A stretch of DNA of 64,000 bases from Lentibacillus sediminis (lineage in GTDB: Bacteria > Bacillota > Bacilli > Bacillales > Amphibacillaceae). Both the position numbers and the translations under genes were made by a program. The DNA lies in contig NZ_NIXK01000001.1 in the NCBI RefSeq assembly GCF_002763455.1, forward strand, positions 496,001 to 560,000, in the 5' to 3' direction. Below the pieces are notes generated by a model. That model did not search any database. It was given only the letters and a program-made list of their open reading frames with translations, and was not told the origin of the DNA. Positions 61,915 to 64,000 of this stretch are shown piece after piece (position 1 is the stretch's first letter; each line of letters begins with the position of its first letter).

Positions 61915-62838
61915 TTAGGATGAAGTAACCTGCCCGCCGTTCACATGAAGGGTCTGCCCGGTAACAAAGCGGGAATCATCGGAGGCAAGATAAACGAATG
62001 TCGGAGCTACTTCAAATGGCTGCCCCTGCCGATCCATCGGGTTGCCCGCCAGTGGAACGACATCCGCGGAGAAACTTGCTGGGATAAGCGGTGTCCAGAT
62101 TCTACCTGGTGCAATGGCGTTTACCCGAATGCCATCGCCAATTACACTGTTTGCCAATGCGCGGGTGAAGCCAATATTCGCACCCTTTGTTGCTGTGTAG
62201 TCAATTAATTGGGCATACCCGTCAAATGTAACGACAGAGGATGTATTAATAATCGAGCTCCCCGCTTTTAAGTGAGGAAGTGCGGCCCGAGTTGTGTAAA
62301 AATGAGAGTAAATATTTACTTTAAACGTATCATCAAACTGTTCATCGGTAATATCTGTCAGGCTTAATTGCTGAAACTGAATACCGACATGATTGCATAG
62401 AATGTCCAACTGGCCAAAAGTTTGGACGGTTTCTTCCACAATATCGATGCATTGCTGTTTCTCCCGAAGATCACCAGGAAGCAATAAAGCGCGCTGTCCC
62501 AACTCTTCAATTCTCGTTTTCGTCCGTTTTGCGTCCTCATGTTCATCCAAATAAGCAATGGCGACATCCGCACCTTCTTTGGCAAAGGCAATCGCCGCTG
62601 CTGCTCCCATTCCACTGTCACCACCAGTGATAAGCGCGACTTTTCCAGTGAGTTTTCCGCTTCCTTTATAATTCGGATTTTCAATAATTGGCTTGGGATA
62701 CATCAAACGCTCCAAGCCAGGCTGGCGATACTGCCGCTGTTCCGGGACCGTGATGGCGATATCTTGATAACGTGTGATTTTCCCGTAATTGGGGTACATC
62801 GGATAGCCCTGGTCGGATGTATTTTTCTGATGAGACAT
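61915..62838 (-). CDS. SDR family oxidoreductase, YhdF/YhxC type
   Basis: A 307-residue SDR with an N-terminal extension of about 60 residues ([13 protein letters not shown], then [17 protein letters not shown]) typical of this stress-associated subfamily. The NAD(P) site is TGGDSGMG and the active site has [10 protein letters not shown] and YTATKG. The extension probably aids oligomerisation. A strong ribosome site GTAGGAGG precedes the start. Its substrate is unknown. Confidence 0.9.
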   Translation of the reverse strand: MSHQKNTSDQGYPMYPNYGKITRYQDIAITVPEQRQYRQPGLERLMYPKPIIENPNYKGSGKLTGKVALITGGDSGMGAAAAIAFAKEGADVAIAYLDEHEDAKRTKTRIEELGQRALLLPGDLREKQQCIDIVEETVQTFGQLDILCNHVGIQFQQLSLTDITDEQFDDTFKVNIYSHFYTTRAALPHLKAGSSIINTSSVVTFDGYAQLIDYTATKGANIGFTRALANSVIGDGIRVNAIAPGRIWTPLIPASFSADVVPLAGNPMDRQGQPFEVAPTFVYLASDDSRFVTGQTLHVNGGQVTSS

Positions 62839-62991
62839 CGGCTTCCTCCTACTAAAAAATAATCAATTTACTTTATGTTTGATGGGCGGGTGTTGTGCAT
62901 GCGCTTTTGGGGACGATGGCTGTCGTACTGGCTCGCTTCTGTGTTGGGAAGAATAGGCTAAACGTGTAAAGAGTCCATGAGGAGGTTCAGT

Positions 62992-63156
62992 ATGGAATAC
63001 TATTTGAGTCTTGAAGTGAAGTTATTGCTGGTGAATCAATCGAATGAAACAGTAGAAATGCAGTATATTGACCATAAATGGGAAATGCCCAAAATTGGGC
63101 CAAGGCCGCCGTATTATTACAATCCGAGGTATGAGCAGTATTATCCTGTTATTTAA
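62992..63156 (+). CDS. Small Tyr/Pro-rich protein of unknown function
   Basis: A 54-residue protein starting MEYYLSLEVKLLLVNQSNE and ending in a Tyr-rich tail (PPYYYNPRYEQYYPV). ATG 62992 follows GAGGAGG at a good distance, so it is probably real. The aromatic tail is reminiscent of coat-type peptides, but no family was recognised. Confidence 0.5.
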   Translation: MEYYLSLEVKLLLVNQSNETVEMQYIDHKWEMPKIGPRPPYYYNPRYEQYYPVI

Positions 63157-63200
63157 TAGGGAGGTGCCGAACGAATGTCGGGCGCCTGCCCATGAGGCAC

Positions 63201-63353
63201 TTAACCATGCCGCTTCCACACTTTCCGGTAATCCACTCTTCCGTTCGCGTCCAACACTAAATTGACGTAAGGGCTGTTCTTCGGCTTGTAAACCTTATGC
63301 GAACGATGATTTAAAGAGTTTTTCCTTGGGTGAAATGTTGATGCCCAATTCTT
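63201..63353 (-). other. Open frame without start codon
   Basis: A 51-codon minus-strand frame with a protein-like stretch (KVYKPKNSPYVNLVLDANG, then RVDYRKVWKRHG). It lies directly downstream of the potassium-channel gene and has no usable start. It may be a frameshifted small gene. Confidence 0.3.
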
Positions 63354-63373
63354 TTAAAATAACTAATCTGCTA

Positions 63374-64000
63374 CTAGATGATCTTCCCATATGTCTCCTC
63401 GTCGCAAATGATATACAGCACTGCATCACCAGGGATTTTTTCATCCAGTCGTCTGTTAATATCTAATTGCTCCCCATCTGCGATAAGTGTTGCCCCATTG
63501 TCCAGCAGCTCTGTAAAGGCATCACGGTAGGTGATCCAACCCTCCTTTTTCGGGACTTTGAACAAATCCTCGCCTTGCTGTCTGCTGAGTAACTGTGAAT
63601 AGATTTTACTAACCCCTTTGTACATTGCAGACCGAACAGCTAAAGAGGAAATGGTCTCCTGAGACAGAATAAATTCATCCACATTGACATGGGAGAAGTT
63701 TACGGTCTGTTTTTCGGTTAGAACTTCGACGGTTGTATGTACGGCCGGTGCCAATCGTTCTACTACAATTGCTGTCGTTAATGTTTTTGCGTCACGTAAA
63801 CTTGGTTCTTGGATTTTATCATCCGAAAAGATGATGACGGACTTGGCCTTGGAGATATTGGCTTTTTGCAATGTTGCTTCATCTGTAGCATCTCCCTGAA
63901 TGTAGCTTACTCTATCCAGCCCTATATCGATCGGTGACTTAGGTAAATTATCAAGAATAACTACTTCTGTCGTGTCGTCTGATTTTAGGATTTCTTTTAC
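63374..64000 (-). CDS. Potassium channel RCK (TrkA-N) domain protein, partial
   Basis: The frame is open to the right edge, so the N-terminal part is missing. What remains starts within an RCK Rossmann domain: VVILDNLPK, then YIQGDATDEATLQKANI and AKSVIIFSDD. A TrkA-C-like domain follows at the C-terminus (GWITYRDAFTELLDNGATLI). The sequence resembles Bacillus YugO-type potassium channels, which have two membrane helices before this part. The RCK domain binds nucleotides and gates ion flow. Confidence 0.8.
   Translation of the reverse strand, partial: VKEILKSDDTTEVVILDNLPKSPIDIGLDRVSYIQGDATDEATLQKANISKAKSVIIFSDDKIQEPSLRDAKTLTTAIVVERLAPAVHTTVEVLTEKQTVNFSHVNVDEFILSQETISSLAVRSAMYKGVSKIYSQLLSRQQGEDLFKVPKKEGWITYRDAFTELLDNGATLIADGEQLDINRRLDEKIPGDAVLYIICDEETYGKII

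Overview
The window reads as chromosome from a motile, endospore-forming, low-to-mid GC Bacillaceae bacterium, possibly one of the salt-tolerant genera near Virgibacillus or Oceanobacillus (genus is inference). The grounds are a spore-coat transglutaminase, a YheC/YheD coat-type ATP-grasp protein, a SinI-like anti-repressor, SpoIISA-type toxin-antitoxin genes, flagellin with a CsrA-like regulator, a sigma-L/RpoN gene, and strong Gram-positive ribosome binding sites with frequent TTG and GTG starts. No rRNA, tRNA, CRISPR array or intact transposase was seen.

Layout. 0-10.6 kb: the end of an SDR gene, a frameshifted deoxyribosyltransferase-like gene, tgl (minus strand), a sigma-D-type promoter driving a divergent csrA and flagellin, a tandem ATP-grasp protein (minus), a Phd-Uma2 fusion, a lipase-like hydrolase, a YjfB motility-type peptide, a BsuPI-type lipoprotein and a YdjM-type membrane hydrolase. 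11-18.2 kb: a sugar (probably beta-glucoside) locus with ABC importer, LacI regulator, ROK kinase and GH1 beta-glucosidase, preceded by a promoter and three palindromic operators. 18.2-22.3 kb: a Pcm-like methyltransferase, SDR enzymes and a butanediol-type dehydrogenase. 22.3-25.9 kb: an accessory island with SpoIISA/SpoIISB, a second SpoIISB-like gene, a GC-rich hairpin-rich stretch, an orphan DnaD-domain protein and a Doc toxin with an unusual small partner. 26-28 kb: three small membrane proteins. 28-36.2 kb: a hydrolase, a YfcC-type carrier, two M20 peptidases, CutC, and a GntR regulator with an Nramp-like carrier. 36.4-37.8 kb: TetR, SinI-like and DCC proteins.

37.9-42.2 kb is a proline-catabolism module: a PAS/AAA+/Fis sigma-54 activator (minus) diverges from P5C dehydrogenase and proline dehydrogenase. 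The gap holds a textbook -24/-12 element and a cluster of TGTAAA/TTTACA half-sites. The sigma-54 gene itself lies at 54.2 kb with a cre-like site next to its -10 box, so activator, target promoter and sigma factor are all in view. 42.7-50.8 kb is a MarR-headed peptide uptake locus (OppA/DppA-type importer, M24 and M55 peptidases). It is followed by a graveyard of two peptidase fragments and an aldehyde dehydrogenase. 55.7-57.3 kb has panD and threonine aldolase. 57.5-61.9 kb is a sucrose PTS locus (LacI regulator, three operators, EIIBC, sucrose-6-phosphate hydrolase, truncated EIIA). The window closes with an SDR, a small Tyr-rich peptide and the 3' part of a RCK-domain potassium-channel-type gene.

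The dominant theme is carbon and nitrogen scavenging (beta-glucosides, sucrose, peptides, proline), much of it carrying cre-like sites that suggest CcpA control. Two small toxin-antitoxin loci and several decayed genes mark the accessory parts. No wholly new multi-gene system could be established. The best candidates for something undescribed are the autoregulated Phd-Uma2 fusion, the Doc toxin with a non-Phd partner, and the structured GC-rich segment beside the SpoIIS genes.
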